A stretch of DNA of 64,000 bases from Owenia fusiformis (GCA_903813345.2 CAIIXF020000001.1:26897915-26961914), one strand, 5' to 3'; positions 10,301-19,249 are shown, counted from the stretch's first letter. Notes: generated by a model not told the origin, from the sequence alone. Numbers and translations are program-made.

Positions 10301-12444
10301 ATACACATTAACACTATCTCATCTTGGGTGAAAAATCTGATCTTGTATACATACAAAAATTCACAAGAATCAGATTACAGGATCGACTCCATTAAACCCC
10401 ACGAAACCAGGGCCCTTTCTGCAAGTCTAGCTGTTCAAGCAAACTTATCAGTGGCCGCAGTTCTCAAAGCATGCTCATGGGCAAATCACAACACATTTAC
10501 CAGCTTCTACCTCAGAGATACATCAGTGATTGAGGGAGAACTGCGGAAACTGGGTCCTATGATGATTGCAGGCACCCTGTACGACATATAACTTCAACAT
10601 TACAGTAGGGTGAGTTCAAAACCTGTTTTCATCAAACATTCTTATTTATTTATTAGAATTAAATTCAGAATGTTTCTACTCATGGTTTGTGGGGCCCTCT
10701 GGTTATTACTGAATTCACCCACCACCTTTTTGGCTACATTCAGGCAATTAATTGAGAGGTGGGATGTGTAATAATACTGGGAAAATCCTTTTTAAATTGA
10801 TTTTCCTGTTTATAAACATACCCACCTCTCAATTACCAAAGTCCCACCCAACCTCCCCGCTATTCACTAGGGGGAATAGGGAAATTGAGGACCTCAGCAC
10901 GTGTACTTACTAGTTTTATACTTAGTTGGACGCGTCCAAGTTAATGTCATCAGTAAAAACCAGAGGGGTGTTAGGATACCATATGTTAGATTGCAAAGGA
11001 ATCTAAGGCAATTAATTGAGAGGTGGGTATGTTTATAAACAGGAAAATCAATTTAAAAAGGATTTTCCCATTCTATATTGGTTGAGGGTTCTAGTGTTTT
11101 TGTTGTAGGTTAAGTGCAGTTTGTGTGTATGTATTGCTCAATAGTCTTCTCCAAATGTTGTCCCTTGTGTTTTATAATCTGTCTATTGGCGTTTTATTCA
11201 ATAAATCAACTAGCAGTTTGGAGTTTTAATTTCAATCATTATCATTTTGGTGTTTAATTTTTTTTACGATTCCTTTGAATAGCTGCTTTTCACCCAGATC
11301 AAAATGGAAAAAATGCTAGTCTAATAACTCGATGGAAAAATAGTTATTCTACTTTTCTTTAAGTATGGAGTATTTACCATTTAGAATGCATGAAAATGTT
11401 CAGTATAGTAATGAAACATTCTGAAGTTTAAATCATAGATATAATGAAATATTAGGTGCATGCACCCTGAAAAAATCCAAAAATTACATGCTAACCTGTT
11501 GAAACTCTGTTTGCAAAAATGCATTTGTTGAGAAATTCTCGGGAGATCCCTGTTTAACATGAAATGTCTTTTAGCAAAAAACAAAATCATGATTTCTCTT
11601 TTTTGTTTATTTTTTTTATTTTTAGGAATTGTCAAGCAGTATAACTGGAGCTTCACCTAATAATAATATTGCAGTAGTGAAGCAAAAGTCAACAGAAACG
11701 AGTAATATAGAAGCAGCACTAAGTAAATCCAAGGAAAAACAAAATAAAATGGGGGACACAGAAAATAGGTTGGGTGGAACACAAATAAAGACAATAGTAA
11801 CACAAAATAAAACAGGGGAAACAGAGAGAAAATTTGGGGGAACGCAACGAAAAACATCCCAAATTAAATCAGAGGAAACACATAATAAAACAGGGGAAAC
11901 TGAGAGAAAATTTGGGGGAACACAACGAAAAACATCAGTTGAAATACAAAATAAAGCAGGGGAAACTGAGAGAAAATTTGGGGGAACACAACGAAAAACA
12001 TCAGTTGAAATACAAAATAAAGCTGGGGAAACAGAAAGAAAACTTGGGGGAACACAACGAAAAACATCATTAAGTAAAGCAGGAGAAACACAAAATAAAT
12101 CTGTATCTCTTAAATTGGCCGCCAACACCTCTACAGCTGGCGCATATGGGGGCAAGAAAGTGCAACAGAGACTTAAGGTATGATCCAATACTGAATTATT
12201 TCCACTTCTGTGATATACTACTTCCCTTTAACTGCAAATTTATAAAATTAAAGAACAAAAAAGTTTATTTATCTTGGCATGTTAAAACACATTTAAATTA
12301 GTTTAGAGCTAGAAATATAGATTAGTAGTTTATTGTGGTTGATATACTACTTGGCGAAGATGCACAATCTTTTATTACAAAACAACTTGGATTGTTTCAT
12401 TTTTGTATTTTTAGCAATGGGAGATGATGGCAGGGAATAAGTAG
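1375..12444 (+). CDS. AFAP1-like: AFAP1-family actin filament-associated protein, 3' part (7 exons)
   Basis: Exons: 1375-1501, 2456-2967, 3207-3276, 4048-4288, 4670-4832, 11626-12177, 12415-12444. All junctions are GT-AG and phases agree, giving 564 residues to a TAG stop. The first exon (ASDAMDQGRWVGLLIKET) matches the C-terminal helix of the second PH domain of AFAP1/AFAP1L1/AFAP1L2. An acidic Ser/Asp-rich linker follows, then a Lys/Glu coiled coil at about visible residues 295-370 (RIKARINSLKMKIGQIKRKR onward), where AFAPs carry their leucine-zipper/actin-binding region. The last exon ends RLKQWEMMAGNK, like the KEWELKNG tail of vertebrate AFAP1. AFAPs are cytosolic scaffolds that crosslink actin and bind Src. 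The N-terminal SH3-binding region, PH1 and most of PH2 lie left of the window. Odd features: exon 11626-12177 holds a coding minisatellite, and a DIRS retrotransposon occupies the preceding intron. Family assignment is from remembered family features; the paralogue cannot be named. Confidence 0.85.
1502..2455 (+). other. AFAP1-like intron with simple and dimeric repeats
   Basis: At about 1915-2100 the motif CAATACCATA recurs many times as an irregular simple repeat. At about 2155-2390 a ~118-bp unit is present twice in tandem; each copy contains CTGAGAACTTGTAGAT, CAATTTGAAGCAAGTTG and GAAGGTCATTGAAGGT. No coding or RNA gene is seen. Confidence 0.7.
3277..4047 (+). other. AFAP1-like intron, nothing recognised
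   Basis: Plain AT-rich intron between exons 3207-3276 and 4048-4288, opened by GTAGGT and closed by a TTTCAG acceptor. I see no repeat array, transposon terminus or conserved coding frame. Confidence 0.6.
4833..5558 (+). other. AFAP1-like intron left of the DIRS insertion
   Basis: AT-rich intron. At about 5203-5275 a short hairpin has inverted ends containing GTGGGCCAAAA and TTTTGGCCCAC, a small foldback repeat. The DIRS element starts at 5559. No exon candidate was found. Confidence 0.6.
5572..5723. repeat. Left inverted terminal repeat of the DIRS element
   Basis: About 152 bp, matching 10879-11027 in reverse complement, including AACTTGGACGCGTCCAACT with its internal palindrome GGACGCGTCC. 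Confidence 0.9.
5785..6438 (+). CDS. DIRS Gag-like ORF, first part
   Basis: A 217-aa ORF beginning MDSNNNNPILKDVNLNN, 60 bp inside the left terminal repeat. It is polar (Asn/Ser/Gln-rich) and has no zinc knuckle, as is usual for DIRS ORF1. The C-terminus is basic (SQRRSQQRRKTS). The next frame (+1) is already open upstream of this stop and runs into the 6527 ORF. The two are therefore either one Gag read through a +1 shift, a single polypeptide split by an indel, or two proteins. Function is inferred from position only. Confidence 0.6.
   Translation: MDSNNNNPILKDVNLNNTALYYGELEEGQIIDSASLGFLQNSTTDFGNSAYNMPSHTNTSGSLDKHAKEVLLQSDFNPDLHDPRLAKASDSRLFPRGNEVQDTFSNKHQNPMSHMRPGGDCLQSDKLNSIGFNSTNIQASKKLLKKQRDLQRSKEPLNEPQVYQQTGSGLVQDIIKGLTPTLEMIASNKQLDIELLGQPENRNRSSQRRSQQRRKTS
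6527..7594 (+). CDS. DIRS Gag-like ORF, second part, with Asn/Arg/Gly tail
   Basis: A 355-aa ORF whose frame is open further upstream, through the first ORF's stop. The central part has the helical segment typical of DIRS ORF1 proteins (VAEKFPDNEDLINLLSTAST and following). The last ~80 residues are a low-complexity RGNYNNN-type repeat ending KQKKRK, a plausible RNA-binding tail. Its 3' end overlaps the start of the RT ORF in another frame. Putative structural, nucleic-acid-binding protein of the element. Confidence 0.65.
   Translation: MESPDRDTTRMRSVNNPEMDSDSSASENDYDSNSWKNCIKLIKNAFPEHFTTSPDTNTNKQTANIPLGLQSLGRKASSSENSNGLPIGPSVQQNFTAMNQEIYNKRNTNDGNFLLRPKRSFTSLKDDEHFYKKCILNNTIKELVPPTMKLSELSNSTNYKLPAKHHKLLEESAKAPLRYLSHTEWLLGATGKIVAEKFPDNEDLINLLSTASTMVNKATRDTVSNITNVILTQRDRISSKFRRSDAESLRNLPIDTTYLYPEPQLKTICEGSDRSKTSKALQDLASNWKKPKNDNNNYSAKNSYNRNNNRGNYHNNNNRGNYNNNRGNHNNRGNYNNDRASTSTKDNNNKQKKRK
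7332..9692 (+). CDS. DIRS reverse transcriptase / RNase H / methyltransferase-like polyprotein
   Basis: A 786-aa ORF; the first ~85 residues are an out-of-frame reading of the Gag tail, so translation probably begins later. RT motifs in order: RPIIDLSLLNKY (~205), DCRDAYFHVPI, LPFGMSTSPYVF, and catalytic YLDD at ~307. RNase H follows from ~470 (FTDASETMWGAH, then CLDNTTALSYINKQGG and NRRADALSR). The region ~610-700 (DMMATCHNNKLPLYVSP to WPNQPWF) is the conserved post-RNase H block of DIRS elements, described in the literature as Dam-methyltransferase-like. No stop or frameshift lies between the domains. The ORF ends after the recombinase reading frame has been entered. Confidence 0.9.
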   Translation: MKALIDPKLLKLYRIWLQTGKSPKTTTTTIQLKTAITEIITEAIITTTTTEEITTITEETTTIEAITTMTEPLHQLKTITTNKRSENDTHSLTVTQPCLPLFSPTAQLGPVGGRIQQHKHNWELITKDQWILNIVKHGYAPELTATPPMTNLFNRFESASKRKSQLFQEIVEKLLQKQAVELVKNNTIGHYSIIFLRQKPNGDYRPIIDLSLLNKYLTCPKFKMETTAKISSALQIGEWATSIDCRDAYFHVPIAKNFRKYLRFVINNQVYQFKTLPFGMSTSPYVFTRITLAIGAFLHFQGITIHMYLDDWLIRASSAQQCLIWTQTVITVMEKLGLIINFEKSELTPTQNFKYIGSQYNLALGLVYPPQDRIQKILEISHLFINSLHQPARHWMKLLGLLASAEKNIPWGRLHMRPIQQCLANQMSHLQSLETPIYINQEVIHTLKWWMDKNNLSQGQPLGMFTPDHTIFTDASETMWGAHMDTVEINGFWSPTERNNHINWLELATVLKALHKLNHLLVPQAKILFCLDNTTALSYINKQGGTKSKQLLTLSQEILNWCKDHQINIKAKHIAGSLNRRADALSRNRIVNTEWSLLPRIVQSLWQIWETPHIDMMATCHNNKLPLYVSPVPDQNSWGTDAMSMSWNNLNFYIFPPTSMMDKVLTKMKTHTCEAIMIVPKWPNQPWFAQLLDLLVDHPRTLPTSPKLLKMPKTSMFHQTPEIFALHACKLSTTPSKNKDFLQKCLLEYQNHLEGNQQINSMIPGGTPSLFGVKNGIQIHAKQIYL
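7718..10591 (+). CDS. DIRS tyrosine recombinase, in a long overlapping frame
   Basis: A 957-aa open frame. Only about residues 600-957 (from ~9530) are the recombinase; the first ~1.97 kb is co-open with the RT frame and may not be translated as such. The recombinase has an N-terminal SAM-like part (YDSRWNTFTLWCEERD), the catalytic Arg box GKRRSD (~760), the HxxR motif as HETR (~894) and the Tyr nucleophile in SFYLRD (~930). It replaces the integrase of other retrotransposons and joins a circular DNA intermediate to the target. All catalytic residues are present and the frame is intact. Confidence 0.9.
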   Translation: MDPKHSKTWICSRINSNTTNDKPIQQVRIGVKKKIPTFSRNSRKITSKTSSGTSKKQHYRTLQHNLLKTETKRRLQTYNRPVSPQQVSNLSKIQDGNNCKNFQCSSNRRVGYLHRLSGRLFPCTNSQKLQEIPQICDKQSSVSVQNTPIRDVNQPLRLYKDNVGNWGIPTFPRNNNTHVPRRLAHTSLICPTVPHMDSNSNNCDGKIGTDNQLRKIRTYPNSKLQIHRLTIQPSLGTCISTSRQDPKDPRNLSSIHQLSTPTSETLDETTRPAGLCGEKHTLGKATHETDTTMSSQSNVPFTIPRDSYLHKSGGNTHLEMVDGQKQSFTGPTIRDVYPRSHNFHRCIRDNVGCTHGHSGDKWILVPYREEQSHKLAGTSNSTESSTQTKSPSSTPSKNSLLPGQHHSIELHKQTRRDKIETASDPEPRNPKLVQGSSNQHKSKTHSRIPKPTSRCSISEQNSQHRMVSTPTNCAITVADMGNSPHRYDGNMSQQQITTVRIPSPRPKQLGNRCNVNVMEQSEFLHISTNKHDGQSLDKNENTHLRSHNDSSKMAKSTLVRSVTGSTSRPSKNSTNISKASKDAKNKHVSSNSRNICSSRLQIVNDSLKKQGFSSEVSSRISESSRRKSTNKLYDSRWNTFTLWCEERDTNPCQTDIPLVAEFLLYLHKTKKFSIPTIEGYRTAINTVLKKSSDIDLTDNSLIGDLIRSFKLENVIPKNIIPKWNLVFVLNALTRAPFEPMATAELKFTTWKTLFLLLMASGKRRSDIHALDFRRLKWSENRDQVTMYPFIGFLPKSLSAAEGESRFQPISIKALSSFVDKDSPDRKLCPLRALRFYLQATVARRGNRNRLFIPFKPGYDGDIHINTISSWVKNLILYTYKNSQESDYRIDSIKPHETRALSASLAVQANLSVAAVLKACSWANHNTFTSFYLRDTSVIEGELRKLGPMMIAGTLYDI
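10743..10834. repeat. DIRS internal complementary region
   Basis: The first half is the reverse complement of the element's left end (ending ATGTGTAATAATACT). The second half is the reverse complement of its right end (starting GGGAAAATCC and running to ACCTCTCAATT). The join marks the exact element termini used for 5559-11069. Confidence 0.9.
10879..11027. repeat. Right inverted terminal repeat of the DIRS element
   Basis: Reverse complement of 5572-5723. It is followed by a unique ~42-bp right overhang ending at 11069. Confidence 0.9.
11800..12085 (+). repeat. Coding minisatellite in the AFAP1-like penultimate exon
   Basis: Four tandem copies of a unit reading GETERKFGGTQRKTS plus a linker; GGGGAA marks recur at 11815, 11893, 11959 and 12025, so spacing is 78, 66 and 66 bp (26, 22 and 22 codons). 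All indels are multiples of three and the frame stays open, so the array is translated. The repeat is basic and rich in Thr/Lys/Gln. Confidence 0.9.
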
Positions 12445-13071
12445 ATGGAGGTTATGTTGTCTCAGACAGTATGTTATTTGCAGCATAGAGCCCGGAGGAG
12501 CATTGACCATGATGATCATTAATGGCCTTGGGCATGCATATGCCAGATGTTGTACCAACGTTGAGGCGACTGAGTGTTTCATCCAGTTAAGAATCAAAAT
12601 GTTCAATTTTGGACTTTTTGACCGAATTGTTCCATGTAGTTTTGTTATTATTATGTCACTACCACAAATGGTGACATATTGTTATGGCCTCCAACCTTTT
12701 TGTGACAGCGTTCAGCAGTCTGATCTCTGTGTCTGTAACAAATGGCAGGTGGTGACATTTTGCATGTTAATGCCTTGTTATATAAGATATTTGTACATGA
12801 AGATATTTTCTGTTTATTTTTAAACAGTGTATATTTAATCATAATTTTAAATAGGTATCGATATGGTGAATTGAATTCAACAATGCTTTTCTCTAAAACC
12901 AATTATTGAAAACATTCTGTAAAAAACATGGTCGTTTATGTAATGTTGACTGATTGACAACAATTTAATGCGAAAATTATTTATATATATTTTATATAAC
13001 TGTTTTTGTTAACATTTTTTGTTTTTTAGTGCAATTGTTTTTTGTTCCTTTCTACCAATTCTTGAGAATGA

Positions 13072-13105
13072 AATAAAATGTCTTTCTGAACTTTGTTGGA
13101 ATAAA
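13072..13105 (+). terminator. Candidate poly(A) signals of the AFAP1-like gene
   Basis: AATAAA at 13072-13077 and again at about 13100-13105, roughly 630 bp after the stop codon at 12442-12444. Position and orientation fit 3'-end formation of the upstream gene. Confidence 0.45.
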
Positions 13106-16100
13106 ATAGCATATACAACATTTTTTTAGACCTCTCAATATTAAAGTTATACAAAGGGAATTTTGGTTGACTTTACAAAAAGTATTCAAAGAATTAAAAC
13201 AAAACCCCCAATAGATAAAAATTAAGATGGACCTTTTATTTCATTAACAAGATACTTTTTTAAAATCAACCAAAATTTCCTTTGTACAATTACAATATTG
13301 AGAGACCTAAACATGTTGTGTTTATGTCGTTTTGTTCCAATGAGGTTTGGAAAAATTTTTGATTTCATTCCGAACATATGATACCAAGAACAAAAGAAGT
13401 GTCTGACGTGTTTTCTAAAATAATATAGAGAAAAGCATATATATTTTTTCAAATTATATTGATACCACTCCAAAGATGACCATTAAATTGACGATGTGTA
13501 AAATTTTTATAATGTTTTAATGACTGGTTAAAGAGAAACATGTGTTCAAAAAGTTCACCATATCGATACCAATCCTTTATAACGAGTGAATGAATGATTT
13601 AAAATGCTTAAAGAATCTTATTGGTAATTATCGCTTATACAAGATTTGTATAAGGATCATGTGTCTCTGTGGATTCATTTTCTCTTGAGGCTCAACAGTG
13701 GTGACACTTGGTAAACCTGCTTCAGTAATTATTTTAATAGCAAAATTGTAAATCTTTTTGTAAATTGCACTTGATAACTATTGCTGATAATTTGCAAAAA
13801 ACACACTCTACATGCATAGATGTCACCCCTAACAGACATTCCTGTATTGAAAATCATTGCATTGAAAGGCATTTTACCTAGCAGGATAATTCTTTTCAGT
13901 ACAGTATGTTTGGTATGACACATATGAGTGGATCTCAGAAATACCAGGGATATGATCCTTGGTAAATAGATGTATAAATCTATCATTCAGTATGATAACA
14001 CCGAACAAAGAGGACTGACTCCCATTGTTCTCTCTCAATATTTAGTCAGAAGAGGGTCTGAGGTAGAAGATTGATTTAATAAAAGCATTTGGTGCATTTG
14101 CGACCTGTGCTATTTGAAAATCACAGATATAGATATTTACTGTTTAGTTTTTAGTTTTTAAACAGAATACACTGAGGGTGCAACCTGAGCATGTCCTGAG
14201 CGCAAAATGTGGATTTACGCTATTTTTAAGGGAAATGATTAGAGCTGGGTGAATTTCTGAAGCAAAACTATAAGTTTACAATCAAGAAATTTTGTAATCT
14301 TATGAACAGAAGTCTGTCATATGTGGACAATATTTAATAAAACATAATAAATCAGAAAAAATATTGGGCTCGGCTACCACCTCGCCCAATATTTTTTTGT
14401 CGAATAGGTATTCTGCCATATTCAGCTCCTGATCATCCAGTATTTGTTTAATATACTTTTTAGCCAATCAGACAGTTTCTTAAAAATACTTCGCAAAAGT
14501 GGGAGATATTCAAAATATATTCATAGTAATGAACTGGACTGTCAAAGAGTAAAGTACACTGTTTCATAGCTACTGTGCTATACAAGGGTTGTTCCATAAG
14601 TAATGCACTATATGCTCTAACTTTATGAATACTTCATGATATTTTTCCATGAATGTATTATACTGTACCATAGAGTACCATACAAGACAGTTCTACCATT
14701 GGCTGTACCATTATACTGTTATGTGGTAATAGACTGTGCTATACTTGTAATATACTAAGTTCTACCAGAGCACATTACAGTTCCAGATTACTGTGTTCTA
14801 GCCCTGCGCCAGAGTACTGTATTAGATTTTACCTGTATAATGCACTAGACTGTACTGGTGTTCTATACTGAATATTTGTATAATACATTCCTATACATAT
14901 ACATATTATATGTAAATTCTTTATTTAATCATGTCTCACTTTTAATTATTTAAATCAAGTTTTCATCATGTTATTTGTAATATATTTATTAAGGATAACA
15001 GATAATTTGCAATAATTATCCTAATGTTAATCACTTTTAAAGATTTATAATATTACTACATATCTATAATTTTTAGTAATAAATGTAATATACTGTGCGC
15101 TATACAGTACATACTTGTATATAGTTCTTGTGTTGGTTTAATCCAAAATATTTGTGTAGAAGTTACTAGCTAGTATCACTGTAGTGTATTTGTTTTTTAC
15201 CAGAAAGTAATAGCCATAACCTTCTCAAAATTGCACACAGTTGATATTTTAAGTTTCCTAAAAACAATTTTGCTTTGGACATTTGGCTTTGATATTTCAA
15301 TCTCACTGATCGTTTATGAAATAGAAACTCCAAAATATGAAAATATAATAATAATTGTTCCCATTATTGATCACATTGAGATTGATGCATTGTTTTATAT
15401 CTTATAATGGGAAGGGCATAAACATGAATTCTTTATTTATGATCATGATACTGCACCCAGCAGAATCCTGTTGGATTGTGGTGTCCACACATAATAAAGG
15501 AACAATTTATCCAATTATAAATAGTTTGATATGGTTGAAATTTCAAAGATTTTGTATGTCTAACCAGGGATGTAAGGGAAATGGTTTAACACTACCATTA
15601 TATTATATTCAAAAATCAATATCATAATCCTAACCAAAATACCATGGAACAATATTAAAGGCAGAATCAGATCTATGGGGGTGACAAAATTGCAAGCAAC
15701 ATGTACGATTGACCTACCAATCTATTCCTTACAATCTCAAATACAATATCTCCCAAAAAGATTCATGATATGTTATAAATTGGTGAAGTTATAATGGATT
15801 CAAAGTGCAAAAATAGGTGCAAAATGTTTAAATTCTCCCAAATAATAAGAAATAATAGAAAAATAATACATTATTGTAAAAATCTTTAGTTTTCCTGGAA
15901 TTAAGTGTGCACTTAGGGCAATACAATACACACTGAAGAACAGAGCCACATGGCCCCACAAACAATTTCAGAAAATTGTATCTTGGATTATGAATATTTT
16001 CTGATTATTAAGATAACTGCATCTTTTCGATCCATTCATCATGTCCAAAAAAAGTACCGGTATATATAATGATAGTTTAGACTGTGCTACTAAAAGGGTA

Positions 16101-16880
16101 ATGAACCCACCAAGTCCAATTGACGTAATTATCATTGTACATGTAAATACTTTTCTTTGAGATAATGAATGGATCTAATAGATATGCCTGTCTTCATGGT
16201 CAGAAAATTGTCAAAATCAAAGATAAAACCACCAGAGATTGTTTGTGATAACCTAAATGGCCAAAATGAAGCATTCAGTCTAAATGATGTGGATCAGACA
16301 AAATGATATCTTATTTATTTCAATTGAACTTTATTAATTACATTCTGTCTTTAAATGCATACATTTTCCAAAGTATGGTATTGCATTTTCTCCCATTCCT
16401 GCAACCCTGAGGGAAGCTGTCTGAGTGAACATTTTGAATCAAAGTTGGACATTACAACTTTTTATATAATCACTATCGAAGACCCGAAACACAACCAAGT
16501 AGCGTGTATAGGGTATAACATCATAAAATATATTTGGGCAAAGCTCTCCTTTAAATTGGTCACATTTATTCTAGTTGGGATTTTATAAATATCAAAGAAT
16601 AATTTAAAATATTTGACGAATTGATTAAATATTTTCCTAGAAATGATAACTATCTTTGCATTTGATATTTAAAGTTATATTCAGCAAGTCCCCTGATGTT
16701 GTTACACATGATATACTGCAGCAGAATCGTCATTTTAATTTAATACTAACAAACTGCAGGGTTGTTGTTGTGATACAAGAATAGCAGCATTGTCATTACA
16801 GTTATACACAAAAGCACCAAGATAGTCTTCATAGTAATGCATATTTATTGTAGAATACTGAATGCAGCATTGTCACAATC
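13106..16880. other. Intergenic or distal IGBP1 intron sequence, no gene recognised
   Basis: AT-rich. Holds a short hairpin at about 14363-14398 (ATATTGGGC / GCCCAATAT arms) and a degraded MITE copy at about 15954-16253. The unlocated last coding exon of IGBP1 should lie somewhere left of 21722 on the minus strand; I searched this stretch for its expected GNRxNMG-like end and did not find it. No other coding signal was seen. Confidence 0.55.
15954..16253. repeat. Degraded TA-flanked MITE, second family copy
   Basis: Shares CAAACAATTTCAGA, TTATGAATATTTTCTGATTAT and CTTCATGGTCAGAAAAT with the better copy at 52073-52585. The right end GTTTGTGATAACC is followed by TA at 16254-16255; the left end is eroded. 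Confidence 0.65.
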
Positions 16881-17409
16881 ATAATGCACATACCACAACA
16901 TAGCCACTGTAGTAATACACATACCACAACATAGCCATTGTAGTAATACACATTATACAGCAAAGTCCTTGTAGTAATACACATACCTCAGCATAGTCAT
17001 TGTAGTAATACACATACCACAGCATAGCCATTGTAGTAAAACACATACCACAGCATAGTCATTGTAGTAATACACATTCGCCAACATAGTCATTGTTGTA
17101 ATATACATACCAGTATAGTCATTGTAGTAATACACATACCGCAACATAGCCACTGTAGTAATACACATACCACAACATAGCCATTGTAGTAATACACATT
17201 CTACAGCAAAGTCCTTGTAGTAATACACATACCACAGCATAGTCATTGTTGTAATACACATTCGCCAACATAGTCATTGTTGTAATATACACACCAGCAT
17301 AGTCATTGTAGTAATACACATTCTACAGCATAACCATTGTAGTAATACCACAACATAGCCATTTTAGTAATACACATTCTACAGCAAAGTCCTTGTAGTA
17401 ATACACATA
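16880..17409. repeat. 31-bp minisatellite, left block
   Basis: About 17 imperfect copies of a ~31-bp unit such as CATAGTCATTGTAGTAATAC followed by ACATACCACAG. The array reads open on the minus strand as a YYYNDY-type peptide only because the period lacks stops, so it is not a gene. The block ends exactly at the left end of the mariner element. Confidence 0.9.
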
Positions 17410-19152
17410 CCACAACTCTGCAAAGATTATGTATTAATTCTAATGGTTGTGGAAATGGCGGTTGCTATAGTAACGTCAAAAATCGGTAGGCGGGGCAACT
17501 TTATTTGATCGTAAAATCCATGGATGTAGTTAGATTTCATCTTGAAATGTCATATGTTTTATCTGAAAGATTTGCAACCATAGAAACAGGTTTTGACATC
17601 AGTGTGAAAGATGCAACTTTTCTGAGTATAGTTATTACTGTGACATCACATAAAAAGGTATGACATCACAGAAAAGGTTTCAATAGAGAGACCCAAGATG
17701 GCAGCTGACTGTGGTCTTGTGAAAAGTCAAGATGAAATTCAAATTCAAATCCGTAGTGTGATAAGATTTTGTGTGTTATCCAAGAAATCAAGAGGAGAAA
17801 CAATAAAAGCAGTTCAAGATATTTATGGAAAGGAGTTAATGAGCACACATATACCATATACCAATGGTATCAAAGGTTTGGTTCAGAGGGAAGAAAATCT
17901 GTGATGGATGAAAAACGGACTGGCAGACCGGTAAAAGTCACCAACCCAAAGGCTGTTGAAAGAGTTAAGACAGTTCTAGATGATGATCGCCGCATCTCTG
18001 TACGGGAACTTAGTGAGAATGTGAACATTAGTATAGGTAGAACACACTTCATTCTGAAAGAGAAGCTTAAAATGAACCTCATGTGTGCTAAATGGGTGCC
18101 AAAGGAGTTAACTAGTGACCAGAGAGCCCGCAGAGTTGAGGTTTCCCAAGAATTTCTAAGACGATACCAAGATGAAGGGGATAGTTTTCTTCAACGAATT
18201 ATCACATGCGACGAGGTGTACGTCAGCTATTATGAGCCCCTTGGGAAGAGAGCATCAAGTGGTTGGAGAACTAAGAACTCACCTACTCCCATTTCAACCC
18301 TGGCAAAACTGACCAAAAATGACGGCAAGGTGATGTTCATTGTGTTTTTGGATAGCTCTGGGGTGCTGCTTACGCATGCAATTCCTGATGGTCAGAGAAT
18401 AAACAAGGACTATTATGCAATGGTAAGCTTATTCATTATTAATAAATTAATCAATATAAGAGTAAAAACATTAAATCAAATCAAATTTAAAATCAGATTT
18501 GAACTATAAAAATGGTTAAGTACAAATGTTAAAGGCATTAGTATCCTATCCTACTGACTATTTCAGGTTCTCAAGAGGCATCTCAAACGGGCCTTCTCAA
18601 AGAAACGCCCCCTCCTAGAGTTGGCGACAAGAATATTTCATCAGGATAATGCCCCGTGTCACCGGGCAGAATTTGTACTGAACACCATAGGAGAACTCGG
18701 AATGGAAGTTCTCCCACAGGCACCATATTCACCTGATGAAGCCCCATGCGACTTTGGCGTGTTTGGCCCAATGAAAGATGAGCTGAGAGGTTTTCGATTT
18801 GCATCGACAGAAGATTTGCAGAATGCAGTCCAAAATGCTCTCAGAGCTAGATTTCCTGATGGATTCCATAAAATCTTCCAGGATTGGGTAGAACGTCATC
18901 GAAAGTGTGTCGCATCCAATGGACATTATTTTGAGCATTTAAAGTAGGAATAGAAACATTTACCCCATACTATTTCATGGGATAAATGGGACTACATGAC
19001 ATTAAAACACTTGTTACTCTCCACAATGTTGAACTGAATTATATGCCACTATGACGTCAAATAATCTGCCCCGCCTACCCATTTTTCATGTTACTATAAC
19101 AACCGCCATTTTCACGACCATTAGAATTAAAACTTAATTTTTGCAGGGTTGT
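17410..19152 (+). mobile_element. mariner (DD34D) DNA transposon
   Basis: A 1.74 kb element flanked by TA (17408-17409 and 19153-19154). Imperfect terminal inverted repeats of ~85-90 bp (17410-17498 and 19068-19152) share TTAATTCTAATGGT and AATGGCGGTTG. It encodes one transposase, which carries a frameshift, and lies within the minisatellite. Confidence 0.9.
17698..18947 (+). pseudogene. mariner transposase, frameshifted, with a small intron
   Basis: Starts ATGGCAGCTGAC; N-terminal helix-turn-helix, GRP linker (DEKRTGRPVKV) and DD34D catalytic core: ITCDE (first Asp), HQDNAPCH (second), SPDEAPCDF (third, 34 residues after the second). Two lesions or features break the reading: a shift at about 17843-17855, consistent with a 2-nt AT duplication, between YGKELMS and TIYQWYQRFG; and a canonical GT-AG segment at 18423-18566 (144 bp, TTTCAG acceptor) that restores the frame in phase 0 between KDYYAM and VLKRHLK. 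The latter looks like a genuine spliceosomal intron. The stop is at 18945-18947. It is probably inactive because of the shift; the catalytic triad itself is intact. Confidence 0.85.
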
Positions 19153-19249
19153 TACACAGATACATTCTGCATCGTCTGTGAAATTTTCATGGAAAAATAT
19201 AAAAAACTCTTAAAATGAGAGCAAAATTATGAGAACTTATTGAACGACC

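Larger units (their letters stand above)
5559..11069 (+). mobile_element. DIRS-type tyrosine-recombinase retrotransposon, structurally complete
   Basis: About 5.5 kb with the hallmark DIRS layout: inverted terminal repeats (5572-5723 and 10879-11027), Gag-like ORFs, RT/RNase H and a tyrosine recombinase, and no integrase or LTRs. Each terminus has a unique overhang outside the shared repeat (AGTATTATTACACAT on the left; GTTTATAAACAGGAAAATC through GATTTTCCC on the right). An internal complementary region at 10743-10834 is the reverse complement of both termini joined head to tail, as expected for replication through a circular intermediate. It sits in the AFAP1-like intron in the host gene's orientation. 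The only visible lesion is a possible +1 shift between the two Gag frames. Confidence 0.93.

Noticed and set aside
16953-17319. Minus-strand Tyr-rich ORFs across the minisatellite (also 19227-19593)
   Set aside because: They are by-products of a ~31-bp repeat without stops; no start context, domain or splice support.
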